From positions 1-59,312 of the forward strand of contig JAGPCO010000034.1 of the NCBI GenBank assembly GCA_018058095.1: DNA of 59,312 nt, given 5' to 3'. Positions 50,054-58,376 of the stretch are shown here, in pieces (the stretch's first letter is position 1; every line of letters begins with the position of its first letter). The notes below the pieces were generated by a model. That model was not told the DNA's origin, did not search any database, and was given only the letters and a program-made list of their open reading frames with translations. The DNA comes from Kofleriaceae bacterium. Its GTDB lineage: Bacteria; Myxococcota_A; Polyangia; Haliangiales; Haliangiaceae. The position numbers were made by a program, and so were the translations under genes.

Positions 50054-50976
50054 GACGCCGGCTCCTCGTCGACGCTGGCCAGCAGCAGCTCGTCGACCCG
50101 GGCGTCGCCGCTGACCGCGTCGGTGTCGTCGGTCCGCGCCGCCTCGGCCAGCGCGGCGCTGGCCAGGGCGTCCGACTCGGCGTCGCCCTCCGTGGCGGCG
50201 GCCTCGGGCGGCGGCGCCGGCTGCAGGTCGGCAGGCGGCGTCGGTGCTGGCTCGGCCGCGCTGGCGGCCGCGGCCGCGGCCTCGGCGGCGGCCCGGGCCT
50301 GATCGACCAGGGCCAGCAGCGGCGCACGCAGGGCCGCGACCCGGGCGGTCAGGCTGGCGTCGACGATGCGCCGGCGCGTCTCGGCCCGGCACTCGCCCGG
50401 CGCCAGCAGCGGATCGCCCTCGACGGGGATGCCGCCCGGCAGCTCGGCGCTGACCAGCTCGACCTGGCTCGGGTGCACCCACAGGTGGGCGCCGGCGCTG
50501 GCATCGGCGGTGGTGAGCGCCGCCCGCGCCGCGGCCACGGCGGCGGCCGGGTCGAGCGCGAGGGCGGCGCCGGCCAGCCCGGTCGCCACGCCGAGCGCCA
50601 GCTCGACGATGAGCTCGGCATCGGCGTGGTGGACCGCGTGGATGGCGGCCTCGGCGGCGGCGCGCAGCGTCGCCGCCTGCTTGCGCGCGGCGGCGGTCTC
50701 GGCCAGGCCGGCGGCCCGGCCCTCGGCCCGGCCCTGCTCGCGCAGCGCGTCGAGCTCGGCCGGATCGAGGCGGGCCGGGGCCGGCGCTGGGGCCGGCGTG
50801 GCGCTGGCGTCGACCGGTGGATCGCCGGCGGCGCTGCGGGCCGTCGGCGGTGGCGGCGGCGGGGCCAGCCAGCTGGCGGCCGCGGCCGGGCCCAGCCGGG
50901 GCAAGGCCTGCCCGAGCGGCACCGGCCGGTCGTCACCCGGGCCGCTCGGCCAGGGCTGGCTGCCCGGGCGGGTCAC
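50050..50976 (-). CDS. fliH: FliH, export ATPase regulator
   Basis: A 308-residue protein. A Pro/Ala-rich N-terminus is followed by the coiled-coil ALREQGRAEGRAAGLAETAA and helices typical of FliH/YscL. The beta part has HLWVHPSQVELVSAELPGGI, the conserved v..nP.d...v motif, and GECRAETRRRIVDASLTARV. The C-terminal 80 residues are an extra Ala/Asp/Glu-rich extension. The GTG start overlaps the fliG stop. Confidence 0.85.
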   Translation of the reverse strand: MTRPGSQPWPSGPGDDRPVPLGQALPRLGPAAAASWLAPPPPPPTARSAAGDPPVDASATPAPAPAPARLDPAELDALREQGRAEGRAAGLAETAAARKQAATLRAAAEAAIHAVHHADAELIVELALGVATGLAGAALALDPAAAVAAARAALTTADASAGAHLWVHPSQVELVSAELPGGIPVEGDPLLAPGECRAETRRRIVDASLTARVAALRAPLLALVDQARAAAEAAAAAASAAEPAPTPPADLQPAPPPEAAATEGDAESDALASAALAEAARTDDTDAVSGDARVDELLLASVDEEPAS

Positions 50977-52007
50977 TCCTCACCCCCGCGCGGCGGCAGC
51001 TGCAGCTTGCCCTCGTCGGCGAGCCGCATGGCGAGGTCGACGATCTCGCGCTGGGCCTGCTCGACCTCCGACACCCGCTTCGGCGCCATCGCGCTCAGGT
51101 CGTCGCGGATGGTGGCGGCGGCACGCTGCGACAGCGCCGACAGGAAGTGGTCGCGCAGCTCCGGGCTGGCCGTCGACAGGGCCACGACCAGGGTCTCGCT
51201 CTGCACCGCCGACATGAGCGGGCCGAGCTGACGCGCCTCGACCCGGAGCAGGTCCTCGAAGGTGAACATCGCCTCCTTGATGCGCCCGGCCGCGGCCTGG
51301 TCGGTCTCGCCGATCTTCTCGAGCAGCGAGTCGCCGGTGGCCTGGGGCAGCTCGTTGATGATCGACGCCGAGAACTGCAGGCCGTCGAACTCGGCGCGGA
51401 CGTCGGCGTCGCCCAGGCCGCCGGTCGCGGCCAGGGCCCGGACCAGGATCTCGGTCGCCTCGGCGATGGCGTGGGCGGGGATGTCGTCGAGCGACGACAA
51501 CCGGGACAGCAGCTGGGCGGCCAGGGCGGGCTCGAGGTTACGCAGCACCTTGGCCGCGGTCCGGCTCGGGAGCTGGGTCAGGATGACGGCGGCGATCTGC
51601 GGGTGCTCCTCGGCCAGCAGGGTCGACAGCGTCTCGACCCGGGCGCTCTTGAGGAGCTCGAGCGGCGGCGGGCCGTCGACCCGGGGCGGCGCGAACAGCC
51701 GGTTGGCGCGCTCCTCGCCGAGCGCGGCGCCGGCCAGGCGGCGGACGTAGGCGCCGCCTCCGCCGCGGCCGACCGCGACCGGCCGCTGCAGCGCGCGCTC
51801 GAGCTCCTCGAGCACCGAGAACAGCAGCTCGTCGGGCACCACGTCGAGCTCGTCGACCGCGGCCGACAGCTTCTTCAGCTCGGCCTCGTCGAGGGAGCCC
51901 AGCACCGCGGTGGCGGTGGCCTCGTCGAGCGCGAGCACGGCGATGGCCGCCTTGTGGCGCTGCTGCAGCGACGAGGCGGGGGCGCGGGCGGGGGACGGAG
52001 TGCTCAT
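50973..52007 (-). CDS. fliG: FliG, rotor switch protein
   Basis: A 344-residue rotor protein. The middle domain has LLAEEHPQIAAVILTQLPSR with the EHPQ motif that binds FliM. The C-terminal torque domain has IKEAMFTFEDLLRVEARQLG and AMAPKRVSEVEQAQREIVDLAMRLADEGK, keeping the charged residues that face the stator. The ATG overlaps the fliF stop (ATGA). Kept torque residues imply that a MotA/MotB-type stator exists elsewhere in the genome. Confidence 0.95.
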   Translation of the reverse strand: MSTPSPARAPASSLQQRHKAAIAVLALDEATATAVLGSLDEAELKKLSAAVDELDVVPDELLFSVLEELERALQRPVAVGRGGGGAYVRRLAGAALGEERANRLFAPPRVDGPPPLELLKSARVETLSTLLAEEHPQIAAVILTQLPSRTAAKVLRNLEPALAAQLLSRLSSLDDIPAHAIAEATEILVRALAATGGLGDADVRAEFDGLQFSASIINELPQATGDSLLEKIGETDQAAAGRIKEAMFTFEDLLRVEARQLGPLMSAVQSETLVVALSTASPELRDHFLSALSQRAAATIRDDLSAMAPKRVSEVEQAQREIVDLAMRLADEGKLQLPPRGGEE

Positions 52008-53605
52008 GGGCGGGCCGCCGGGGGTTGTTCGGTGAGCCAGGTCGACAGGACGCGGGCGGCCTTGGGCACGTCAGCCCGGACCGCCTCGAGCACGCGGTCG
52101 TGCAGGGGGCGTGGCGGCGGCAGCGCGCCGGCGGTGTCCCCACCGAGCTCGGCCGGGTGGTCGAGCACGCGCTCGACCTCACCGATGGGGGCAGGCAGGG
52201 CCAGGCTGGGTTCGTGCGCGGTGGCGCGCTTGCGCCGCCGCAGCACCACCAGCAGCGCGGCGATGGCGGCCAGGGCGGCGCCGGCGCCGCCGACGAGGGG
52301 CACCAGGTTGCGCGCCGCCGGCTTGGCGACGATGGCCGGCGGATCGTCGGCCACGAACGGGAACGACTTGATCTCGATCCGGTCGCCGCGGGCGGCGTCG
52401 AAGCCGGCCGCCTCCTTGGCGATGGCCGCGAGCTGGTCGAGCTCGGCCTGGTCGCGCGCGGTCGGCTCCTCGCCGTCGACGCCCGGCTTGTAGTCGACCA
52501 TGATCGCCAGCTGCAGGCGAGTCAGCTTGCGCTCTGGCTCGATCGTGCGCCGCACCACCCGCGACAGCTCGTAGTTCTTGGTCTCCTGCAGCCGGCCGTC
52601 GGTGCCGGTCGCGCCGCCGCCGCCAGCCGCGGCGCCAGGCAGGTTGCCCTGCACGCCGGCCACGCCACCGGCGTTGGTGCCGGCCGCGGCCGGCGCCTGG
52701 GCGCCCTCGACGGTGCGGGCCTCGCTGCGCAGCACGGCGCCGTCCTTGTCGTACAGCTCCTCGGTCTGGTCGACCTTGCGCTCGTCGAGCAGCGTCGACG
52801 CCACCACCGCGACGCGGCCGGGGCCGACCACCCGCTCGAGCATGGCCCGGACCCGCGCGGCGATGGTCTGCTCGAGGTCGACCTGGCCACCCTTGCCCTG
52901 GGCCCCGGTGCCGAGCACCTCGCCGTGCTGGTCGATCACCACCACCGCGTCCTGGCGCAGGCCGTCGACGCTGGCCGCGACCAGCTGCTGGATGCCCCGC
53001 ACGGCCTCGTCCGACAGCACCTGCCCCGGGCCGACCCGCAGGGCGACCGAGGCCGACGGTGGCTCGTCGGCGTCCTTGAAGACCGAGCGCTTGCCCATGG
53101 CGATGTGGACCCGCGCGCTCTCGACCTGGGCCAGCGCCGCGATCGATCGGGCCAGCTCGCCCTGCAGGGCGCGCCGGTAGTTGATCTGCTCGGTGAAGCT
53201 CGACTGGCCCAGGCTCTGCCCGTCGAACAGCTCGAAGCCGGTCCCGCCGCGCGGCAGACCGGCGGCGGCGGCGGTGACCCGGGCCGTCGCCGCCTGGGCG
53301 TCTGGCACCTGCACGGTGCGGCCGCCGTCGCGCAGCCGGACGGGGATGCCGCGCGCGTCGAGCACGCCGATCAGCTCGGCCGCGTCCTCGCGCGAGGTGC
53401 CCTCGACCAGCGTGGTCCAGCGCTCGCCGCCGCGGCCGACCGCGATCCACGCCACGCCGGCCAGGACCACCGCGGCCACGGCCAGGGCGGCGACGCGGCC
53501 GGCGCGTGGGGCCCGGCGCCACAGGGCGCCGAGCTGTGCCAGCGCCTGCGCCGCGCCGGCGCTGGCGCCGGGCGGTGGGGTGGGGGGATCGACGGGAGGG
53601 GCCAT
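52004..53605 (-). CDS. fliF: FliF, MS-ring protein
   Basis: A 533-residue membrane protein. TM1 is near residues 37-57 (VAALAVAAVVLAGVAWIAV). The ring-building motifs follow with LPRGGTGFELFDGQSLGQSSFTEQINYRRALQGELARSI and VESARVHIAMGKRSVF. TM2 lies around residues 435-455. The C-terminal cytoplasmic tail that docks FliG includes VRADVPKAARVLSTWL. It is the base on which the C ring and export gate are built. Confidence 0.95.
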   Translation of the reverse strand: MAPPVDPPTPPPGASAGAAQALAQLGALWRRAPRAGRVAALAVAAVVLAGVAWIAVGRGGERWTTLVEGTSREDAAELIGVLDARGIPVRLRDGGRTVQVPDAQAATARVTAAAAGLPRGGTGFELFDGQSLGQSSFTEQINYRRALQGELARSIAALAQVESARVHIAMGKRSVFKDADEPPSASVALRVGPGQVLSDEAVRGIQQLVAASVDGLRQDAVVVIDQHGEVLGTGAQGKGGQVDLEQTIAARVRAMLERVVGPGRVAVVASTLLDERKVDQTEELYDKDGAVLRSEARTVEGAQAPAAAGTNAGGVAGVQGNLPGAAAGGGGATGTDGRLQETKNYELSRVVRRTIEPERKLTRLQLAIMVDYKPGVDGEEPTARDQAELDQLAAIAKEAAGFDAARGDRIEIKSFPFVADDPPAIVAKPAARNLVPLVGGAGAALAAIAALLVVLRRRKRATAHEPSLALPAPIGEVERVLDHPAELGGDTAGALPPPRPLHDRVLEAVRADVPKAARVLSTWLTEQPPAARP

Positions 53606-53616
53606 CGGGGTTCAGC

Positions 53617-53949
53617 TCAGACCTGGGTCGCCATCAGCTCGCGGTAGGCCTCGACCACCTTGTTCTTCAAGGTCGTCGCGTAGCGCAGGGCGATGCCGGC
53701 CTTCTCGCTGGCCAGCACCACCTCGTGGATCCCGATCTCGGGGTCGCCGGCGGCGAACCGGACCGAGGCGTCGGTCGACGCGCCCTCGAGGGCCCGGGCC
53801 TGATCGATGGCGTCGACCAGGGTGTCGGCGAACCCGGGCTGGCCCGGGCCGGCGGCGCTGGCGGTGGGCGCCGCGCGCGCGCGCTCGACCCCGAGCGCGC
53901 CCTCGGCGGCGGCGAGGCCCAGATCGGTCGGGGCGATCGGCATGGCCAT
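53617..53949 (-). CDS. fliE: FliE, MS ring-rod junction protein
   Basis: A 110-residue protein with the FliE end EIGIHEVVLASEKAGIALRYATTLKNKVVEAYRELM. It follows flgC by 5 bp. Both ATG codons (53949 and 53943) are possible starts. Confidence 0.93.
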   Translation of the reverse strand: MAMPIAPTDLGLAAAEGALGVERARAAPTASAAGPGQPGFADTLVDAIDQARALEGASTDASVRFAAGDPEIGIHEVVLASEKAGIALRYATTLKNKVVEAYRELMATQV

Positions 53950-53954
53950 GGCGG

Positions 53955-54392
53955 TCAGCGCCCGATCCCGAGCGCGCTCTCGGCCATCGACACCGCGGTC
54001 GACAGGGCGGTGACGCCGGCTTCGTAGGCTCGCGAGGCGGTGATCATGTCGACCATCTCCTCGACCGGGTTGACGTTGGGGTAGGCGACGTAGCCGTCGA
54101 CGTTGGCGTCGGGGTGGCCGGGGTCGTAGTCGAGGCGTGGTGGCGTGCCGTCGCTGGCGATCTGCCGCACGGTCACCCCACGGACCGCCTCGGCGAAGCC
54201 GCCGGCCTGGGCGCCGACCAGGCCGGGCGTGGTCGGCACGGACTCGAGGACGACGTCGCGCCGCTGGTACGGGCCGCCGCCGGCGGTGCGGGTGGTCGAG
54301 GCGTTGGCGAGGTTCGACGCCGACACGTTCATGCGCACGCGCTCGGCCGACAGGCCGGTGGCCGACACTTCCATCGCGGTGAAGAAGTCCAT
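53955..54392 (-). CDS. flgC: FlgC, proximal rod protein
   Basis: A 145-residue rod protein. It starts MDFFTAMEVSATGLSAERVR, then MNVSASNLANASTTRT, and ends YPNVNPVEEMVDMITASRAYEAGVTAL, both standard for FlgC. GGAGG lies upstream of the ATG. Confidence 0.95.
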   Translation of the reverse strand: MDFFTAMEVSATGLSAERVRMNVSASNLANASTTRTAGGGPYQRRDVVLESVPTTPGLVGAQAGGFAEAVRGVTVRQIASDGTPPRLDYDPGHPDANVDGYVAYPNVNPVEEMVDMITASRAYEAGVTALSTAVSMAESALGIGR

Positions 54393-54430
54393 CGCTGCCT
54401 CCGTGAAGGGTGCGGGGGGTCAGGAGCCGA

Positions 54431-54814
54431 TCAGCCGCCGTCGCCGGCCGCGTACTTGAGCAGGGCGGCCTTGCGCGACACCAGCTCGGTCGAGGTCGCG
54501 TAGCGGACCCGGTTGGCGTCGACCTTGGCCAGCTCGCGCTCGAGCGAGACCGCGTTGCCGTCGGGACCGGACAACGCGCCGCCGTCGTCGAAGGTGACGA
54601 CCCGGGCGGCGTCGCCGCCGGGCAGGGCCAGGTGGCCGGGCCGGGTCTGGTCGAGGGTCACCGCGCCGGCCGGGGTCGGCGCGCGCTCGAGGTCGGCCGG
54701 GCGGTAGCCCGGGGTGTCGAGGTTGGCGACGTTGCCGGCCAGCACCGCGTGGCGCTCGCGGTGAAACGTCATCGCCCCCTCGAGGCGGTTCATGACATCG
54801 AAGAGCTCGGCCAC
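54431..54814 (-). CDS. flgB: FlgB, proximal rod protein
   Basis: A 127-residue rod protein. It has HRERHAVLAGNVANLDTPGYRPADLERA, the FlgB signature, and ends ANRVRYATSTELVSRKAALLKYAAGDGG. The GTG at 54814 gives VAELFDVMNRLEGAM, which lines up with the usual FlgB start (mfd....le.al); an ATG at 54793 is a shorter choice. Neither has a Shine-Dalgarno site. It heads the long structural operon and lies 12 nt after a sigma-54-like element. Confidence 0.92.
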   Translation of the reverse strand: MAELFDVMNRLEGAMTFHRERHAVLAGNVANLDTPGYRPADLERAPTPAGAVTLDQTRPGHLALPGGDAARVVTFDDGGALSGPDGNAVSLERELAKVDANRVRYATSTELVSRKAALLKYAAGDGG

Positions 54815-54826
54815 GGCCAGGCCAGC

Positions 54827-54842
54827 TGCAAGCAGCGGGCCG
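54827..54842 (-). promoter_or_regulatory. Sigma-54 promoter of the flgB operon
   Basis: The minus strand reads CGGCCCGCTGCTTGCA, matching TGGCACG-N4-TTGCW at 10 of 12 positions, with GG-N10-GC and a perfect TTGCA. The predicted transcript begins about 2 nt before the flgB GTG. It shares GGCCCGC at the -24 side with the fliM element. Confidence 0.72.
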
Positions 54843-55001
54843 CCGCTATCGCCGCAGAATCGCGGGCGGGCCGGCTCGGTCCGGCACCGGTCGTCGGCAG
54901 GCTTGACGATGGCTCGGTGCTTCGACCGCGGCCGATCACCCAGCCGACACCCACATCGGTCCACCTGTGCTGGCGCCCAGAGCGGTCGACCTAGCGGGCT
55001 G

Positions 55002-56240
55002 ATGCTCGCCGAGCAAGCGGTCGCCGATACCGTGTTTGGGTTGCTGTTCGAGAGCGGCGCCGAGGCCGCGTTCGTGGTCAACCGCTCGAGCCAGGCCCTG
55101 GTGTCGTGCAACCAGCGCCTGCGCGAGATGCTGGGCTACCCCGACGACGCCGGCTGCCCACGCGGGGTGGTGTTCGCCCCCGACGATGGTGGCCGCGGCG
55201 ACCGCGAGATCCTCGAGCACGCCGGCACCTACGAGGACGTCGCCCTCATCCGCAGCGATGGCTACCCGCTGTACGTCCAGCTGACCGTGGCCCACGTCCA
55301 CCACGCCGAGCTGGGCCCGCTCGCGGCCTGCCTGGCCCGGGACACGACCGAGCGGCGCAACCTCGAGCGCGAGCTGGTGCTCAAGCACAGCGCCCTCATC
55401 GCCGCCCACGCCGAGCTCGAGCGGGTCGTCAACCAGCTGCGCGAGGCGCAGGTGCAGCTCGAGCAGCAGCACCGCGAGATCTCGCTGCTGGCCGGCGAGG
55501 TGTCGCGCTTCGGCTGGCGCGCCGCCGTCGGCGAGCTGTGCGCCGGCATCGCCCACCACCTCAACAACCCGGTCGGCGCGATGATCAGCACGCTGCGCAC
55601 GCTCAACCTGCGCGTGGCCGAGCTGGCGCCCGAACAGCGCATCGAGCTCGAGCCGCTGATCAAGCGCGCCCGCGACGTGGCGGTGCGGATCGAGACCAAC
55701 GTCAACGCGGTGGTGCGCACCCACAAGGCCGGGTCGATCGACAACCAGCCACGTCCGCTCGACCTGGCCGGCGAGCTCGACACCGCGCTGACGCTCCTGG
55801 CCGGTCGCCTGAGCGGGGTCGCCGTCGTTCGCGCCTACCGCGGGCCCATCCCGTGTGTGTTGCCGCAGGAGCCGCTCCACCACGTGCTGGGCCACCTGGT
55901 CGACAACGCGGTGCAGGCCATGGCCGGCGCCGGGACCCTGCGGCTCGAGGTCGTGGTCGAGCCGACGCTGTTGCGCCTGTCGGTGGCCGACAGCGGGACC
56001 GGCATCGACGACGAGATGCGGTCCCGCCTGTTCGACCCGATCCTGTCGGCCCGGCCTGGCCACGCCGGCCTCGGGCTGTCGACCGCGCAGCGCCTGGCCC
56101 GCCTGTGGGGCGGCGACGTGGTGTTCGCGGGCAACCGGCCGGGCGCCGGCGCCTGCTTCGACGTGATCATCCCGGTCGCCGCGCCGGCGATCGCCCCCGG
56201 CGCCGCGGCGCCGCCGTCGCCTGGCAAGGAGACCCCATGA
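55002..56240 (+). CDS. PAS-domain sensor histidine kinase divergent from flgB
   Basis: A 412-residue soluble kinase. A PAS domain spans about residues 8-115 (FVVNRSSQALVSCNQRLREMLGY, then CLARDTTERRNLERELV). A coiled coil follows, then the phospho-acceptor His185 in ELCAGIAHHLNNPVGAM. The ATPase part has HHVLGHLVDNAVQAMAG, SGTGIDDEMRSRLFDP and HAGLGLSTAQRLARLWGG. It has no membrane segment. It is divergent from flgB (187 bp apart) and overlaps the next gene. This is the place where FlrB/FlgS-type kinases of the flagellar sigma-54 pathway are often found, so a role in flagellar timing is plausible. Confidence 0.85.
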   Translation: MLAEQAVADTVFGLLFESGAEAAFVVNRSSQALVSCNQRLREMLGYPDDAGCPRGVVFAPDDGGRGDREILEHAGTYEDVALIRSDGYPLYVQLTVAHVHHAELGPLAACLARDTTERRNLERELVLKHSALIAAHAELERVVNQLREAQVQLEQQHREISLLAGEVSRFGWRAAVGELCAGIAHHLNNPVGAMISTLRTLNLRVAELAPEQRIELEPLIKRARDVAVRIETNVNAVVRTHKAGSIDNQPRPLDLAGELDTALTLLAGRLSGVAVVRAYRGPIPCVLPQEPLHHVLGHLVDNAVQAMAGAGTLRLEVVVEPTLLRLSVADSGTGIDDEMRSRLFDPILSARPGHAGLGLSTAQRLARLWGGDVVFAGNRPGAGACFDVIIPVAAPAIAPGAAAPPSPGKETP

Positions 56241-57685
56241 GATCCGTCAACATCCTGGTCGTCGACGATGACGACGACGTCCGCGCCGCGCTGGTCGACG
56301 AGCTGTCGCGCAGCTACACGGTCGAGGCGGCCTCGTCCGGCAGCGACGCCTTCGAGGCGCTGTCGACCCGACCGTACGACGTGGTCATCTCCGACCTGAA
56401 GATGCCCGACCACGACGGGATCGAGGTGCTCGACTTCGCCCGGCGGCACCAGCGCGACATCGTCCGCGTCCTCCTGACCGGTTACCTCGACGAGCGCGCT
56501 CACGTCGCGCTGCTGCGCCCCGACGCCCCGTACAAGGTCGGCAAGCCCTGGCACGACGAGATCGAGATCGTGCTGCGACGGGCGCTCGAGCACCGCGACG
56601 CCACCCGCCAGCTGTCGGCCTCGGTCGAGGACGCGCTCAGCCTGGCCACCCTCGATGACGAGCTGGCCCGGGCCGACGGCCCGGCCGCGGTGGCCGAGAT
56701 CCTCATGCAGCGCGCGGCCGCCGTCGAGGGTGTGACCTCGTGCGGCGTGGTCAGCCTCATCCACGGCAGCGAGCAGCAGGTGGTCGGCGCCCACGTCGGC
56801 AAGGACGCCCGGGCCGACGGCACCTGGCTGGTCGAGCTGCCGATCGACGACGAAGGCCTGTACCTGCTGCGGGCGCGGGGCACGGGCGACAGCGCGCGCG
56901 AGCTCATCGTCTACCTGGCCCACCGGGCCCAGCGCCGGGCCGGCCGGCGCGAGGCGCGCACGTCGGGCCGCGCGCTGCCCGGGCAGCGTGGCACGCGCTT
57001 CAACGAGCTGCTGCGCCAGGCCACGGTCGGCGCGCTGGCGTCGTCGCTGCTGCACGACCTGGCTTCGATCATGCAGGCGCTCGAGGGAGCGCTCGAGGAG
57101 GTGGCCGAGCTGTCGGCGCTGGCCAACGTGCCCGGGCTGTCCGAGGTGGCGCACGACGCCACCGCGGCCGGGGCCGAGGCGGTGTCGCTGTTCGTGGCGA
57201 TGCGCAAGTTCATCCGCGCCGGCGAGGTGTCGCCCAAGCCGATGGCCGCCAACCTGCTGGTCCAGCGCGCCGTCCGCCTGGCCGGCGGCTACCTGCGCGA
57301 GCGCGCCACCCTCAAGGTCGGCGACATCGCCGCGGTCGAGGTGCCGATGGTGGAGCCGCTGTTCCTGCAGGTGCTGGTCAACCTGCTGCGGAACGCCGCC
57401 AACGCCTCCCCCAAGGGCGGCACCATCGACCTCGAGGCGCGGGTCATCGGTGACCAGATTCACTTCAGCGTGACCGACGACGGCCCGGGTGTGGCGGACG
57501 AGATCGCCGATCACATGTTCGAGCCGTTCGCCTCGACCGGCAGCGAGGGGACCGGCCTCGGCCTCGCCATCTCCGCTTACGTCATTCACATCCACGGCGG
57601 CACCATCAGCTATCGGCGCGCCCGCGGCCGCGGCGCCTGTTTCACCGCGTCTCTTCCCCTGGCTCTGCCGCCGGCCGCCTCGTAG
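56237..57685 (+). CDS. Receiver-histidine kinase hybrid (REC-HisKA-HATPase)
   Basis: A 482-residue protein. Residues 1-120 are a receiver domain with Asp10-Asp14 cluster, Asp53 (VVISDLKMPDHDG), Thr81 and Lys103 (KVGKPW). The GYLDERAH..LL...PYKVGKPW segment is the form seen in RpfG-type regulators. A weak GAF-like region follows (150-250). Then comes a kinase core with a His in ASSLLHDLASIMQALEGAL, an N box (LVNLLRNAANASP), DDGPGVADE and GTGLGLAISAYVIHIHGG. AAGGAG precedes the ATG, which overlaps the kinase stop. It probably receives phosphate from its neighbour and passes it on to a regulator outside this window. Confidence 0.82.
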   Translation: MRSVNILVVDDDDDVRAALVDELSRSYTVEAASSGSDAFEALSTRPYDVVISDLKMPDHDGIEVLDFARRHQRDIVRVLLTGYLDERAHVALLRPDAPYKVGKPWHDEIEIVLRRALEHRDATRQLSASVEDALSLATLDDELARADGPAAVAEILMQRAAAVEGVTSCGVVSLIHGSEQQVVGAHVGKDARADGTWLVELPIDDEGLYLLRARGTGDSARELIVYLAHRAQRRAGRREARTSGRALPGQRGTRFNELLRQATVGALASSLLHDLASIMQALEGALEEVAELSALANVPGLSEVAHDATAAGAEAVSLFVAMRKFIRAGEVSPKPMAANLLVQRAVRLAGGYLRERATLKVGDIAAVEVPMVEPLFLQVLVNLLRNAANASPKGGTIDLEARVIGDQIHFSVTDDGPGVADEIADHMFEPFASTGSEGTGLGLAISAYVIHIHGGTISYRRARGRGACFTASLPLALPPAAS

Positions 57686-57707
57686 CACCGCTTCGCCGGG
57701 CCACCCA

Positions 57708-57730
57708 GCAAGGCTGCCCTTGAGCCTTGC
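57708..57730 (+). terminator. Hairpin after the kinase operon
   Basis: A perfect 8-bp inverted repeat, GCAAGGCT and AGCCTTGC, with a 7-nt loop, 23 bp after the stop of the receiver-kinase gene. There is no U-tract. It is the likely end of the two-gene signalling operon. Confidence 0.5.
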
Positions 57731-57797
57731 AGCCGTGCAGCGCCCGCCGCCGCTGCTGCTGCTGCTGCTGCTGCTGCACCGGCGGCTTTGGCTGCTG

Positions 57798-57932
57798 TGG
57801 CTGCACCTGCTGCTGTGGCTGCACCTGCTGCTGTGGCTGCACCTGCTGCTGTGGCTGCACCTGCTGCTGTGGCTGCACCTGCTGCTGTGGCTGCACCTGC
57901 TGCTGTGGCTGCACCTGCTGCTGTGGCTGCAC
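57798..57932. repeat. 18-bp tandem repeat, seven copies plus half
   Basis: Seven identical units TGGCTGCACCTGCTGCTG at 57798, 57816, 57834, 57852, 57870, 57888 and 57906, then a 9-bp partial copy. Preceded by a CTG run (57752-57777). On the minus strand one frame reads (VQPQQQ)n followed by a Gln run. Near-perfect identity of units shows recent expansion. Confidence 0.95.
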
Positions 57933-58376
57933 GTGCCGCGCCCGCTGTACGGGGGCAGGCCCTCCCAGATCCACGTCGGCCCCCCGTGCAGATCACCACC
58001 GCCGCCGGGCGCGGGTCCTGCCGCTTCGGCAAGGGTCCCTCATCCGCTCAGACATCCGCGGGCTGCCTAGAGCGTGGGGCCCAGGTGCGGAGCGAAGCAT
58101 GACGCAGTCCATGACGCCCGAACGAAGGCCCGCGGAACTCGCGACTGAGGGACCCGTTGCCTCCGCGTCACCCCCGCCCGGCGGCAGCCCACGGACCATG
58201 CGTGCCATCGCGGGCCGACGGCGTGGCACGCGTGGCTTTGCGCAGGACTGCGAGCCAAGCGCCGTCCCGACGGGCCCGGATTTCAGGGTGGACCGCGAAC
58301 CTCGGGCGGCCCGGGCGGCCCGCGGCCGGTGAGGGCGGCGCCGAGGCCCTGGGCCCCGGCGGGCGGGCCCGGCCCG

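Larger units (their letters stand above)
57686..58376. other. Gene-poor stretch with hairpin and 18-bp repeats
   Basis: Holds the hairpin 57708-57730 and the 18-bp array 57798-57932. Open frames cross the array on both strands because its period is a multiple of three, but none has a convincing start, codon pattern or family. Nothing recognisable lies in 57933-58376. Confidence 0.5.

Noticed and set aside
54920-54960. GCCGATCA on the plus strand upstream of the PAS kinase, like a sigma-28 -10
   Set aside because: No TAAA-like -35 lies 15 bases upstream, and a regulator of early genes would not be expected under FliA.
57642-57974. Minus-strand frame with VQPQQQ repeats as a protein-coding gene
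   Set aside because: Only a GTG start immediately after a stop, no ribosome binding site, and 44 bp of overlap with the kinase gene end. The repeat period alone keeps frames open. Kept as a repeat, not a CDS.
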